Shown here: piece after piece, positions 42,635 through 51,333 of the stretch
Numbering within the stretch: position 1 is the first letter of the stretch
Layout: each line of letters starts with the position of its first letter
Assembly: GCF_900106995.1 (NCBI RefSeq)
Contig: NZ_FNOK01000025.1
Location: 1-64,000 of the forward strand
Direction of reading: 5' to 3'
Origin: Saccharopolyspora shandongensis
Lineage (GTDB): Bacteria; Actinomycetota; Actinomycetes; Mycobacteriales; Pseudonocardiaceae
Length of the DNA stretch: 64,000 nucleotides
The notes under the pieces: generated by a model
What the model was told of the DNA's origin: nothing
What the model saw: the letters and a program-made list of their open reading frames with translations, nothing else
The model's database searches: none
Made by a program: the position numbers and the translations under genes

Positions 42635-43444
42635 TCAGTCGGGCGACGTCGATGGTTCGAATGACGGGACGCCGGTCGCCGGCCGGTCTTCCGGGTGGGC
42701 GACGCCGGCGCTCGCCGATCCGACCTGGTCGGGTCCGGTCGGCAGGATCGCCAGCTGACCTCGCAGCCCGCCGCCCCAGGAGGTCGTTCCTGCGGACAGC
42801 GACGTGGCCGGTGCCGGGGGCGCCGGTGATTCCGGCGCCGGGCTGGTCGGTGGCGTGATGCGGGACGGGGAAGGCGCGTCCGGGGCCCGGGGCTCCGGGA
42901 GGGTCCGGGCGGCCGTGGTGGGTACCGGCGACCGCTTCGGCAGCGGAGCCGCCCGGTCGCCGGTGGCCGGCGCGGCGGCGTGCTGGTGCGGTGGTGGCGC
43001 GAACACCGCCGGAGCCGGTGGGACGTCATCGGGGTCGTCGGCGATGGCGGTGGGCCGGTCGGTTTCGCCGATCGGCGAAACCGGGCGGTCGATTCGGGGT
43101 GGTTCGATCGCGGGCGCTGCCGGTTCGGTCGGTTCGACCACGGGCCGCGCAACCGGATCGAGCTCGGCTTCGGGCTTCGCCACCGCGTCGACGACGGCGT
43201 GCTCCACCTCGATCAGGGGCGGATCGAGCTCGACGGCATCGGCGGCGCTGGTGGTGCCGAGCCACCCGCCGATGCCCAGGCCGCCGATGAACACCGCCCG
43301 CGTCGCGAGCGCGCGGAGCCGCGACCAGGGACTGCGCTGCGCGCAGGCTCCCGTCACGGTCACCACCGCCTGTCGGTCGGGTCCGCGCGGCCGGGCGCGG
43401 CGCTGGCGTCGGGTGCGCCGGGGTGATCGGCGCGGTACGAGCAT
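42635..43444 (-). CDS. Pro/Ala-rich single-pass membrane protein
   Basis: 269 aa. A basic N-terminus (about 45 aa, Arg-rich), one hydrophobic helix (AVFIGGLGIGGWLGTTSAAD), then a long Pro/Ala/Asp-rich region, presumably extracytoplasmic, ending in a Gly-rich patch GTTSWGGGLRGQLAILPTG. No known domain. Divergent from the subtilase gene at 43604, so it may belong to that cluster's regulon. Low complexity makes start and coding status less certain, but the frame is long and the topology coherent. Confidence 0.55.
   Translation of the reverse strand: MLVPRRSPRRTRRQRRARPRGPDRQAVVTVTGACAQRSPWSRLRALATRAVFIGGLGIGGWLGTTSAADAVELDPPLIEVEHAVVDAVAKPEAELDPVARPVVEPTEPAAPAIEPPRIDRPVSPIGETDRPTAIADDPDDVPPAPAVFAPPPHQHAAAPATGDRAAPLPKRSPVPTTAARTLPEPRAPDAPSPSRITPPTSPAPESPAPPAPATSLSAGTTSWGGGLRGQLAILPTGPDQVGSASAGVAHPEDRPATGVPSFEPSTSPD
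43060..43083. repeat. perfect 24-bp palindrome inside coding sequence
   Basis: Half-site CGGTTTCGCCGA (43060-43071) followed by its exact complement TCGGCGAAACCG. It lies in the low-complexity part of the Pro-rich gene. The GTTTC/GAAAC core is shared with palindromes at 4489, 4530 and 31501. Confidence 0.7.
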
Positions 43445-43603
43445 TCAACCACCTGAGGTGGCGGTTTCGGGGCACCGACCGCGACGAGTGCGGCGGTCGT
43501 ACTCGCATTCTCCACGGAATCGGGCGACTGGCAAAGATCTCCGGCGGCGTCGTCCGGGTGAGGTCGGCGGCGGGCGGCGGCGTGTCCGCAGTGGACAGAT
43601 CGG

Positions 43604-44749
43604 GTGCCCGGCACAGTGTCCGTTGTGGATCAAGGGCGTGAAATCCGGTTGAGCATCGGTGAACTCCAAGAGTTCTGGGCTTCCCACGGGCACGATCTGC
43701 TGCTGCACGATCCCGGCGGTAGCGGTGAATGCCTGGTTCGGCGGGGCGAGCTCATCGCTCCGGCGAGCGTCCTGGATCCGGTGCTCGAGCGGTACCGCCG
43801 ATGGGTCGACGACGTGCAGCACGACGACGATCTGCTGCTGGCCAGGGTGCGGTTGCGGGGCGCGGAGCGGGATCGGTGCGTCGATCTCGCCCGGGAGGCC
43901 GGTGTCGCCGCCAACCACGTGCACTTCGGCTGCTCGATCATGTACGGGATGCCTGTCATGTGGGGAACCGGGGCGGATGCGCAGGCTGGCCCGCCGCTTC
44001 CGGAACCGCCCGCGAGACAGTGGGATCCGCTGGTCGTGGTCGGGGTGCTGGACACCGGGTGCGACCCGCACCCGTGGTTCCGGGACCGGCCGTGGTTCGA
44101 GGCCGTGCCGGAGGAGCTGGACGCCGACGGCGACGCGGGTCAGGACCGCCAGGCCGGGCACGGCACGTTCGTCAGCGGCGTGGTGCTGCAACACGCGCCG
44201 GGCGCGGTGATCCGGGCGCGTCGGGTGCTTTCGTCGCTCGGGTTCACCGATGACTGCACCGTCGCGACCGGGCTTCGTTCGTTGCGGCGGTCGGCCGAAG
44301 CGCGCGGCGAACGCATCGGTGTCGTCGTGCTGACCGCCGGCTGTCACACCGCGGACGATGAGTGCCCGCCGATCCTGCGCGAGGAGCTGCGCAACTGGCC
44401 GGGCACGGTCGTTGTCGCCGCCGCTGGGAACCACGCGCAGACCAGGCCGTTCTGGCCCGCGGCGTTGCCTTCGGTGGTCGCGGTGGCGGCGACCGGGGCC
44501 GACGGCGCGGTCGCCGGGTTCTCCAATTCCGGGCCGTGGGTCGACGCCGCCGCGCCCGGGGTGGACGTGGCGAGCAGCTTCGTGCGGATGGCTCCCGGCG
44601 GCGATCGTCGATTCGGCTACGCGCGCTGGAGCGGGACGTCGTTCGCCGCGCCGCAGGTGGCCGCCGCCGCTGCGAACGCGTTGCGGGACGGCCTGAATCC
44701 GAACGAGGCACGCGATCTTGCTCGTCGGCGTTACCCGTTCGAGCGGTAA
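43604..44749 (+). CDS. cytoplasmic subtilisin-like serine protease (S8)
   Basis: 381 aa. No signal peptide, so it should act in the cytoplasm. The catalytic triad is intact: Asp in VVVGVLDTGCDP, His in GHGTFVSGVV, Ser in WSGTSFAAPQVAAAA; the oxyanion Asn is in VVVAAAGNHA. The first 125 residues (GELQEFWASHGHDLLLHDPG) are an unrecognised N-domain that could inhibit or target the enzyme. GTG 43604 start; a GTG at 43619 is possible. It heads the cluster with the sigma factor and the CHAT protease and is a good candidate partner in a proteolytic cascade. Confidence 0.88.
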   Translation: MPGTVSVVDQGREIRLSIGELQEFWASHGHDLLLHDPGGSGECLVRRGELIAPASVLDPVLERYRRWVDDVQHDDDLLLARVRLRGAERDRCVDLAREAGVAANHVHFGCSIMYGMPVMWGTGADAQAGPPLPEPPARQWDPLVVVGVLDTGCDPHPWFRDRPWFEAVPEELDADGDAGQDRQAGHGTFVSGVVLQHAPGAVIRARRVLSSLGFTDDCTVATGLRSLRRSAEARGERIGVVVLTAGCHTADDECPPILREELRNWPGTVVVAAAGNHAQTRPFWPAALPSVVAVAATGADGAVAGFSNSGPWVDAAAPGVDVASSFVRMAPGGDRRFGYARWSGTSFAAPQVAAAAANALRDGLNPNEARDLARRRYPFER

Positions 44750-44830
44750 TCGGCGCGAAGTGAATCTAGGAGCACCTCTGCTTCCTCTTATTACGCGGGA
44801 GGACGAAGATCGCCGAACGGGGAGAGGTGC

Positions 44831-45421
44831 TTGGTCGTGCACGAGGTCGGGGAGGCCCGGACGTCGGCGGTGCTGTTGCGCCGCGCGGCATCCGGTGATC
44901 AGCAGGCGTGGCAGGAACTGGTGGACCGCAACGCCCCGGTGGTCTGGGGCGTGTCGCGGGCGTTCACGACGAACAACGCGGACGCCGAGGACATCTACCA
45001 GGCCACCTGGTTGCTGCTGGCGGAGAACCTGGGGCGGCTGCGCGAACCGGAGTCGCTGTCCGGGTGGCTGGTGACCACCGCGCGGCGCGAGGCGATGCGG
45101 TTGCGCCGGGCGAGGCGGCGGGAATCGCCCGTCGGGCTGGATTCCGGCGATCTAGGGCCGCCGGACCACGCGGAGGACCCGGAGCACAAGGTGCTGCGGG
45201 CCATGACGAGTTCGCGGCTGGCGCAGTCGTTCGCCCAACTGCCGCAGCGCTGCCAGCAGTTGCTGCGGGTGCTGGCGGTCGCGCCGGAGACGACCTATTC
45301 CCAGGTCAGCCAGGCATTGGGGATGCCGAGGGGGACGATCGGGCCGAAGAAGAGCCGCTGCCTGGCGGAGCTGCGGCGGCTCATGCTGGCCGGCGACATC
45401 CCCGAGGAGGTGGCGGGATGA
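44831..45421 (+). CDS. ECF-like RNA polymerase sigma factor
   Basis: 196 aa with regions 2 and 4 only. Region 2: AWQELVDRNAPVVWGVSRAF, ADAEDIYQATWLLLAENLGR and LSGWLVTTARREAMRLRR; region 4: LAQSFAQLPQRCQQLLRVLA, SQVSQALGMPRGTIGPKKSR. TTG 44831 has GGGGAGAGG upstream at good spacing; GTG 44837 is the alternative. Overlaps the next gene by ATGA. No anti-sigma factor is encoded nearby; the protease pair may regulate it instead. Confidence 0.9.
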   Translation: MVVHEVGEARTSAVLLRRAASGDQQAWQELVDRNAPVVWGVSRAFTTNNADAEDIYQATWLLLAENLGRLREPESLSGWLVTTARREAMRLRRARRRESPVGLDSGDLGPPDHAEDPEHKVLRAMTSSRLAQSFAQLPQRCQQLLRVLAVAPETTYSQVSQALGMPRGTIGPKKSRCLAELRRLMLAGDIPEEVAG

Positions 45422-45891
45422 GCCGGTGGATGCCGTCCGAGCTGCGGCGCTTGCGCGAGATTTTCCAGTCCTGCGACCCGGTTCCAGAGCACGCCCTGGC
45501 GGGCGCGTACTCGGCCATGGCGCGGCGCTCGCCGCACCTGGACCGGGTGGCGTTGGAGCTCGTCGGCGACTCGGCGGAGTCGTCGGCGAGGGTCCGGTCC
45601 GGGCGGCCGGAGCCGAGGGTGCTGACCTTCGCGATGCCCGGCCGGGTGCTGGAGATCGACCTGGTGCCGACCGTGGCCGGCCAGTACCGGGCGTCCGGGA
45701 TGGTGCTGAACCGGGCGGGCCACGCCGCGCCGGCGGGCGAGGTCGTGCTCCGCCATCCGGCCGGGGAATGCGCGGGCCCGCTGGACGAACACGGCGCGTT
45801 CCGGGTGGCCGACGTGCCCCGCGGCCCGATCAGCGTGGTGTTCCGGCCGCTCCGGTCGGCGCCCGCAGTCGCCGATTGGCTGGTCTGTTGA
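45418..45891 (+). CDS. small protein with carboxypeptidase-regulatory-like beta domain
   Basis: 157 aa. N-terminal helical part (ELRRLREIFQSCDPVPEHAL) and C-terminal beta-sandwich-like region (LTFAMPGRVLEIDLVPTVAG, PLDEHGAFRVADVPRGPISV) that recalls carboxypeptidase-regulatory-like domains. No catalytic motif. ATGA overlap with the sigma factor and TTGA overlap with the CHAT gene show one tightly coupled operon. Possibly an adaptor or a substrate of the proteases. Confidence 0.7.
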   Translation: MSRWMPSELRRLREIFQSCDPVPEHALAGAYSAMARRSPHLDRVALELVGDSAESSARVRSGRPEPRVLTFAMPGRVLEIDLVPTVAGQYRASGMVLNRAGHAAPAGEVVLRHPAGECAGPLDEHGAFRVADVPRGPISVVFRPLRSAPAVADWLVC

Positions 45892-48509
45892 GCGCCGGGA
45901 CGGCGGTGGCACCGCCGGATGAGATCACCGCGGCGCTGTGGTGGCGGGACAACGCCGGCACGGAACCGGACACGGCCATGCGCAAGGCGGAGGAACTGCT
46001 GTCGGGCACCGGCGACGCGGAGTTGAGGGTGCTCGCCCGGCACATCGCGGCGCTCGCCGCGGTCGAGCGCGGGAAGGTGCGGCAGGCGCAGCGGCACGCG
46101 CGCCTCGGGTTGGCCGCGGCGAACCGGACCGGGCAGCCGGAGCGGGCCGCGCAGCTGCGGCTCACGCTCGCGTGGATCGAGATGGAGCGCGGTGCGACGA
46201 GCGCGAGCTGGGCGCAGCTGGTGGCGGCGGAGCCGTCGCTGCCGGCTGCGGACCAGACCAGGGCGGCCTGCCTGCGCGGCCTCCTGCACTGCCAGAGCGA
46301 CCAGCACCACGAGGCGATAGCGGAGCTGAGCCGGGCATTGCGGAGCCTGTCGGCGGGCGACGACCGGCGCTGGCGGGCGAACGCGTTGCTGGGGCGTGGC
46401 CTGGCGAACCTGTACACCAACAGGTTGGCCGCCGCGGAGGCGGATCTTGCCGCCGCGGAACGGGTTTTCGCGTCGGACGGCAGGACCGCGCGGGCGGCGG
46501 GCTGCTTGCACAACCGCGGTTGCGTCGCGTTCCGGGCCGGTGATCTGCCGCGTGCGCTGAGGCTGTTCGAGGAGGCGGTGGCCGCCGGGCTGGACGTCGA
46601 GTCGAACCCGGAGGCGCTGGTCGATCGGGCGGAGGCGTTGGCGGCGGCCGGGTTGAGCGGGGAGGCCCGCGCGGCGATGAAGCAGGCGGCCGACCGGTTG
46701 GCCGCCTGCGGCCGGGCCGGCCGACTCGCCGAAACCAGGCTGGCGCTGGCGGGCTGCGCGTTGCGCGACGGCGATGCGGTTGCGGCCGCCGAGGCCGCAG
46801 GCAGCGCACGGCGGTTGTTCCGCGCGCAGCGGCGCCCGGCGTGGGCGGCGTTGGCGACGGCCATCGCGTGGCAGGCGAAGCTGCGTGGCGGCCAGTGCTC
46901 CCGCTACGCGTTCGGGGCCGCGCGGCGAGCCGCCGCCGCGTGCGAGGAGGCCGGGTGGATCGGACCTGCGGCAGAGCTGCGGCTCATCGCCGGTCGGAGT
47001 GCTGCCCGCGCCGGGATGCACGCGTTGTCCCGCAAGCTTTTCGCGCTGTGCGTCCCGCTGCGCGACGAGCTTTCGGGGCCTCCGCAACATCGGGCGCTGG
47101 GGTGGCTGGCCGAAGCGCTGCTGGCTGATCAGGACGGTGACGTGGACCGGGTGTTCGCGGCGTGCCGGGGCGGGTTGCAGGCCGTTGACGGCCAAGCGGC
47201 CGGGATGGCGGCCTTCGAACTGCGGGTGCACGCGCTCGGCCTGGCGGGCGAGCTGGGCGACGTCGCGGTCGGCGCCGCGCTCCGCACCGGTGATCCGCGG
47301 CTGGTCCTGCGCTGGACGGAGCGGTCGAGGTGCAGCGCGCTGCACCGCCGGGTCCTGCGGCCGCCGACGGATTCGAGGCTGAACTCCGCGTTGGTGCGGC
47401 TGCGCGCTGCGGTGCTGGAAGCGCAGGGCAGCCGCGACCCGAAGCGCGCGCTGGCCACGATCGCGGAGCTGGAAGAGCTGGTGCGCCACCGCGCGATGCT
47501 GGTGCGCGGCCGCACCAGCGGCCTCCGGGCGCCCGGAGGCATCGACGACGTCATCGCGGAGCTCGGCGATTCGGTGCTGCTCAGCCTCTTTTCCCATGGC
47601 GATCGGTTGTTCGCGGTGTCCATTGTGGATGGTGATGTGCGGCTGCACGTGCTCGGTCCGGAGGCGAATGCGGAAGGCCACGCGGCCCGGCTCCGGCACT
47701 TGCTCGCGCGGCAGGCGGTGGGCACCGCGCCGAGCGCAGCGCCGGTCTTCGAGATGCGCGCGCGCCGCGAGGCGGAGGAGTTGCAGGCGCAGCTGCTCGC
47801 GCCGGTGCTGCCCGCGCTCGAACGAGGTCGGCCGCTCGTCGTGATCCCGACCGGACGCCTGCACGTGCTGCCGTGGGCGGCGCTGCCGGAGTGCCGCGGC
47901 CGCAGTGTGACCGCGAGCCCGTCGTTGCGGTGCTGGTTGCGCGGTGCATCGGATTCGCGGAGCGCGGATCGGGCCGGTGCGCCGGTGTGGATCGCGGGCC
48001 CTGGCCTGGAGCACGCGGAGCGGGAGGTCGAAGGTCTGCACGCGGTCGCGGGCGGGCGACTGCTGGTGGGCGCCGAGGCGATCTCGGAGCGGATCCTATC
48101 CACTGTGGACGGGGCGGCGATCGTGCACATCGCCGCGCACGGCCGGTTCCGGGACGACCAACCGCTGCTGTCGTGCGTGGATCTCGCCGACGGGCCGCTG
48201 TACGCCTACGACCTGGACCGGCTGCATCGCGGCCCCACCACGGTGGTGCTGTCGGCCTGCGACGTGGGCCGGTCGGCGGTCAGCCGGGGCGACCAGCTCA
48301 GCGGCCTGGCGACCACGCTCCTCGGGCGCGGCACCGCGACAGTGATCGCCAGCGTCGTGCCGGTGCCGGACGAGCGCACGGCAGGCGTGATGACGTCGCT
48401 GCACCGCGCGCTCCGCGCGGGCCGTCCCGCCGCTGCGGCGCTGGCGGAAGCCCAAGCGGAGCACGGCGAAACCGGATTCGTCTGCCTCGGATACGGAGGT
48501 GGTCGATGA
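45888..48509 (+). CDS. TPR-CHAT caspase-like protease
   Basis: 873 aa. The first about 480 residues are helical repeats of TPR type (LRLTLAWIEMERG, LLGRGLANLYTNRLAAAEAD, CLHNRGCVAFRAGDLPRALR). The C-terminal CHAT domain (about 540-873) has LVVIPTGRLHVLPWAALPEC, catalytic His in AIVHIAAHGRFRDDQPLLSC and catalytic Cys in TTVVLSACDVGRSAVSRGD. CHAT proteases are relatives of caspases and separase and act in bacterial conflict signalling. TTG 45888 overlaps the preceding stop; GTG 45906 is an alternative. The TPR part presumably senses the trigger or substrate. Confidence 0.88.
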   Translation: MSAGTAVAPPDEITAALWWRDNAGTEPDTAMRKAEELLSGTGDAELRVLARHIAALAAVERGKVRQAQRHARLGLAAANRTGQPERAAQLRLTLAWIEMERGATSASWAQLVAAEPSLPAADQTRAACLRGLLHCQSDQHHEAIAELSRALRSLSAGDDRRWRANALLGRGLANLYTNRLAAAEADLAAAERVFASDGRTARAAGCLHNRGCVAFRAGDLPRALRLFEEAVAAGLDVESNPEALVDRAEALAAAGLSGEARAAMKQAADRLAACGRAGRLAETRLALAGCALRDGDAVAAAEAAGSARRLFRAQRRPAWAALATAIAWQAKLRGGQCSRYAFGAARRAAAACEEAGWIGPAAELRLIAGRSAARAGMHALSRKLFALCVPLRDELSGPPQHRALGWLAEALLADQDGDVDRVFAACRGGLQAVDGQAAGMAAFELRVHALGLAGELGDVAVGAALRTGDPRLVLRWTERSRCSALHRRVLRPPTDSRLNSALVRLRAAVLEAQGSRDPKRALATIAELEELVRHRAMLVRGRTSGLRAPGGIDDVIAELGDSVLLSLFSHGDRLFAVSIVDGDVRLHVLGPEANAEGHAARLRHLLARQAVGTAPSAAPVFEMRARREAEELQAQLLAPVLPALERGRPLVVIPTGRLHVLPWAALPECRGRSVTASPSLRCWLRGASDSRSADRAGAPVWIAGPGLEHAEREVEGLHAVAGGRLLVGAEAISERILSTVDGAAIVHIAAHGRFRDDQPLLSCVDLADGPLYAYDLDRLHRGPTTVVLSACDVGRSAVSRGDQLSGLATTLLGRGTATVIASVVPVPDERTAGVMTSLHRALRAGRPAAAALAEAQAEHGETGFVCLGYGGGR

Positions 48510-48524
48510 CCGGAACGTGCCGCG

Positions 48525-49694
48525 TCAGCGGAGCTTGTGGAGGCGCCGGATCGCTTCGTCCAAGACCTCGTCGCGCTTGCAGAAGGCGAACCGCACCAGG
48601 TGCTTGGCGTCCTCCGGGTTGTCGCAGAAGACCTGCACCGGGATCGCGGCGAGCCCGATCCGCTCCGGCAGCGAGCGGCACAGCTCGGCGCCGTCCGCGA
48701 AGCCCAGCGGCCGGACGTCGGCGCAGATGAAGTAGGTGCCCTCGCTGGCGAGCACGTCGAAGCCCGCCTCGGTCAGCCCGCCGGCGAGCCGGTCCCGCTT
48801 GCGCTGGAGGTCCTCGCGCAACCGCTCGACCCAGTCGAGCTCGTTGCGCAGGGCGTGCGCGACGGCGGGCTGGAACGGCGCGCCGCCGACGAAGGTCATG
48901 AACTGCTTGGCCGCGCGAACGGCGGCGACGAGCTCGGCCGGACCGCAGATCCAGCCGATCTTCCAGCCGGTGGCGCTGAAGCTCTTGCCGACGCTGGAGA
49001 TCGACAGCGTCCGCTCGGCCATGCCGGGCAGGGTGGCCAGCGGGCGGTGCTGGCGGCCGTCGAAGATCAGGTGCTCGTAGACCTCGTCGGTGATGGCGAT
49101 CACGTCGTTGTCGCGGCAGACCTCGGCGATCACGGCCAGCTCGGCATCGGTGAACACGGTGCCGGTCGGGTTGTGCGGCGAGTTCAGCACCAGGGCGCGG
49201 GTCTGCGGCCCGACGGCGGCGCGCAGTGCCTCGACGTCGAGCTCGAAGCGGTGGTCGGGGCCCTGCCGCAGCGCGACGGTGCGGCGCACCCCGCCGGCCA
49301 TCGCGATGGCGACCGGGTAGGAGTCGTAGTACGGCTCGACGAGCACCACCTCGTCGCCGGGCTCGACCAGGGCGAGCATCGCGGCCGTCAGCGCCTCGGT
49401 CGCGCCGACGGTGACGAGCACCTCGTCCTCGGGGCGGTGCTCGATGCCATAGCGCGCCTGGCGGTGCTCGGAGATCGCGGCCCGCAGGTCCGGCTCGCCG
49501 GCACCCGGCGGGTACTGGTTGACGCCGTTGGCGATGGCCTCCTGCGCGACGCGCAGCATGCCCGCGGGACCGTCGGTGTCCGGGAAGCCCTGCCCGAGGT
49601 TGACCGCGCCCGTCCGCCGGGCGAGCTCGGTGATCTCGGCGAAGATCGTGGACGTGAAGGGCCGCAACCGGCTGGTGAGGGCAGGAGTACGCAC
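48525..49694 (-). CDS. dapC: PLP-dependent aminotransferase, DapC type
   Basis: 389 aa fold-type I aminotransferase, close in order and motifs to M. tuberculosis DapC (N-succinyldiaminopimelate aminotransferase, lysine/peptidoglycan pathway): GAVNLGQGFPDTDGPAGMLR, NSPHNPTGTVF, ITDEVYEHLIFD, PLP-Lys in SISSVGKSFSATGWKIGW and VRFAFCKRDEVLDEAIRRL. GTG 49694. Could instead act on methionine/kynurenine-type keto acids. Convergent with the CHAT gene, 15 bp between stops. Confidence 0.82.
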   Translation of the reverse strand: MRTPALTSRLRPFTSTIFAEITELARRTGAVNLGQGFPDTDGPAGMLRVAQEAIANGVNQYPPGAGEPDLRAAISEHRQARYGIEHRPEDEVLVTVGATEALTAAMLALVEPGDEVVLVEPYYDSYPVAIAMAGGVRRTVALRQGPDHRFELDVEALRAAVGPQTRALVLNSPHNPTGTVFTDAELAVIAEVCRDNDVIAITDEVYEHLIFDGRQHRPLATLPGMAERTLSISSVGKSFSATGWKIGWICGPAELVAAVRAAKQFMTFVGGAPFQPAVAHALRNELDWVERLREDLQRKRDRLAGGLTEAGFDVLASEGTYFICADVRPLGFADGAELCRSLPERIGLAAIPVQVFCDNPEDAKHLVRFAFCKRDEVLDEAIRRLHKLR

Positions 49695-49827
49695 GTTTCC
49701 GCAGGGTAGTCGAAAACACGGGTGCGACGCTCGGTCGTCTCGCGCTGTGGTCGGGACTGGCGGCCTCCTGCCGCTGCCGGATCGCCGTGTCGCGTCGGTG
49801 CTCGTCGGGCGCTGCCACAATCGGTAT

Positions 49828-51087
49828 GTGCAGCCGACAGCGGATTCCGACAGTGACAAGCGCCGTGGCCTGCGGCGGATGAAGGCGGTGGCCGGCGGGT
49901 TCCTGCTGGTCGCGACCCTGATCTACGTGATCGCCCGCTGGCAGGAGAACGCCGGCGCCGGTGCCTGGGTGGGGTACGTGCGGGCCGCGGCCGAGGCGGG
50001 CATGGTCGGTGCGCTGGCGGACTGGTTCGCGGTCACCGCGCTGTTCCGGCGGCCGCTGGGCCTGCCGATCCCGCACACCGCGATCATCCCGACGCGCAAG
50101 GACATGATCGGCCGCAGCCTCGGCGACTTCGTCGGCTCGAACTTCCTGGCTGAGCAGGTGGTCCGGGACAAGCTGCGCCGCGCGGAGGTCAGCCGCCGCC
50201 TCGGCGGCTGGCTCGACGACGCCGACCACGCCGAGCGGGTCACTTCGGAGCTGGCCACGGCGGTGCGCGGCGCCGTGCAGGTGCTGCGGGACGAGGACGT
50301 GCAGGCCGTGCTGGAGCAGGCGGTCGTGCGCAAGGTGCTCGCCCAGCCCTGGGGGCCGCCGCTGGGCCGGATCCTCGGCCAGGTCTTCGCCGACGGTTCG
50401 CACCACAAGCTCGTCGACCTGATCTGCGACCGGGCATACGACTGGGTGCGGGACAACCACGAAACCGTGCTGCGCGTGGTCAGCCAGCGCGCGCCGTCGT
50501 GGTCGCCGAAGTTCTTCGACGCCATCGTGGCGGACAAGATCTACGCCGAGGTGCTGTCGTTCGCGTGGGCGGTCAAGACCGACCCGGAGCACCCGATGCG
50601 CAAGGCCGTCGACCGCTTCCTGGTGGAGTTCGCCGACGACCTGCAGAACGACCCCAAGACGATGGCCAAGGCGGAGCAGATCCAGCAGCAGGTGCTGGAG
50701 CACCCGGAGGTGCAGAACCTCGTCTCCTCGGCGTGGGGCACCGCCAAGAAGATGCTGCTCGACGCGGCCGAGGACCCGTCGAGCGAGCTGCGGGTGCGGG
50801 TGCGCGAAGGGCTGCGTTCGCTCGGCCGCCGGCTGGTCGAGGAGCCGGAGCTGCAGTCCAAGGTGGACGGTTGGCTGGAGGGCGCCGTGGTGTACGTGGT
50901 GTCCAACTACCGCGACGAGCTGACCACGCTGATCACCGAGACGGTGGAGCGCTGGGACGCGCAGGAGACGTCCCGCAAGATCGAGCTCCAGGTCGGCCGC
51001 GACCTGCAGTTCATCCGCATCAACGGCACCGTGGTCGGCGCCCTCGCCGGACTGCTGATCTACACCCTCTCCCAGCTGTTCCTCTGA
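49828..51087 (+). CDS. DUF445 membrane-anchored protein
   Basis: 419 aa. N-terminal hydrophobic helix (AVAGGFLLVATLIYVIARWQ), the DUF445 signature GMVGALADWFAVTALFRRPL, GLPIPHTAIIPTRKDMIGRS, then long amphipathic helices and a C-terminal helix INGTVVGALAGLLIYTLSQL. Function unknown; inner-membrane protein in many bacteria. GTG 49828. Divergent from dapC. Confidence 0.9.
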   Translation: MQPTADSDSDKRRGLRRMKAVAGGFLLVATLIYVIARWQENAGAGAWVGYVRAAAEAGMVGALADWFAVTALFRRPLGLPIPHTAIIPTRKDMIGRSLGDFVGSNFLAEQVVRDKLRRAEVSRRLGGWLDDADHAERVTSELATAVRGAVQVLRDEDVQAVLEQAVVRKVLAQPWGPPLGRILGQVFADGSHHKLVDLICDRAYDWVRDNHETVLRVVSQRAPSWSPKFFDAIVADKIYAEVLSFAWAVKTDPEHPMRKAVDRFLVEFADDLQNDPKTMAKAEQIQQQVLEHPEVQNLVSSAWGTAKKMLLDAAEDPSSELRVRVREGLRSLGRRLVEEPELQSKVDGWLEGAVVYVVSNYRDELTTLITETVERWDAQETSRKIELQVGRDLQFIRINGTVVGALAGLLIYTLSQLFL

Positions 51088-51100
51088 GCGCCGCCGGTGG

Positions 51101-51330
51101 TTCAGATGCTGTTCGGGATGCGGTGCGGGAGGGCGGGTTGTTGTCTTTGAAGCGCCGGAGGCGCTTAGCCCACCTACGCAGCTTGCACCGCCGCGGGTTC
51201 TCAGGGGTCTTCTCGCGAGGACAGCCCCGACGTGGTGAATTGGCATTCATGAGGTCGGGGATCCCACAGCGAGAAGGCATCTGAGGGTCCGCCACCCGCA
51301 CCGCTACCCAAAACGAGCCTGGAAACGAGC
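51101..51330 (-). repeat. dispersed folded repeat, copy B1
   Basis: Minus-strand copy directly after the CGNR gene stop. Central stem CCCCGAC/GTCGGGG encloses TGAAT/ATTCA; flanking arms CTTCTCGC/GCGAGAAG and CTCAG/CTGAG; then AACCCGCGGCGGTGC, GTAGGTGGGCTAAGCGCC and closing hairpin AAGCGCC-tcc-GGCGCTT. Best-preserved copy of the B subtype. Confidence 0.84.
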
Positions 51331-51333
51331 TCT

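Noticed and set aside
45381-51246. Very long minus-strand frames (886 and 982 codons) across the CHAT, aminotransferase and DUF445 genes
   Set aside because: Low-complexity Arg/Pro/Gln translation; the true genes on the other strand or frame have catalytic motifs. Only the short in-frame dapC segment is real, and it lies in a different frame.
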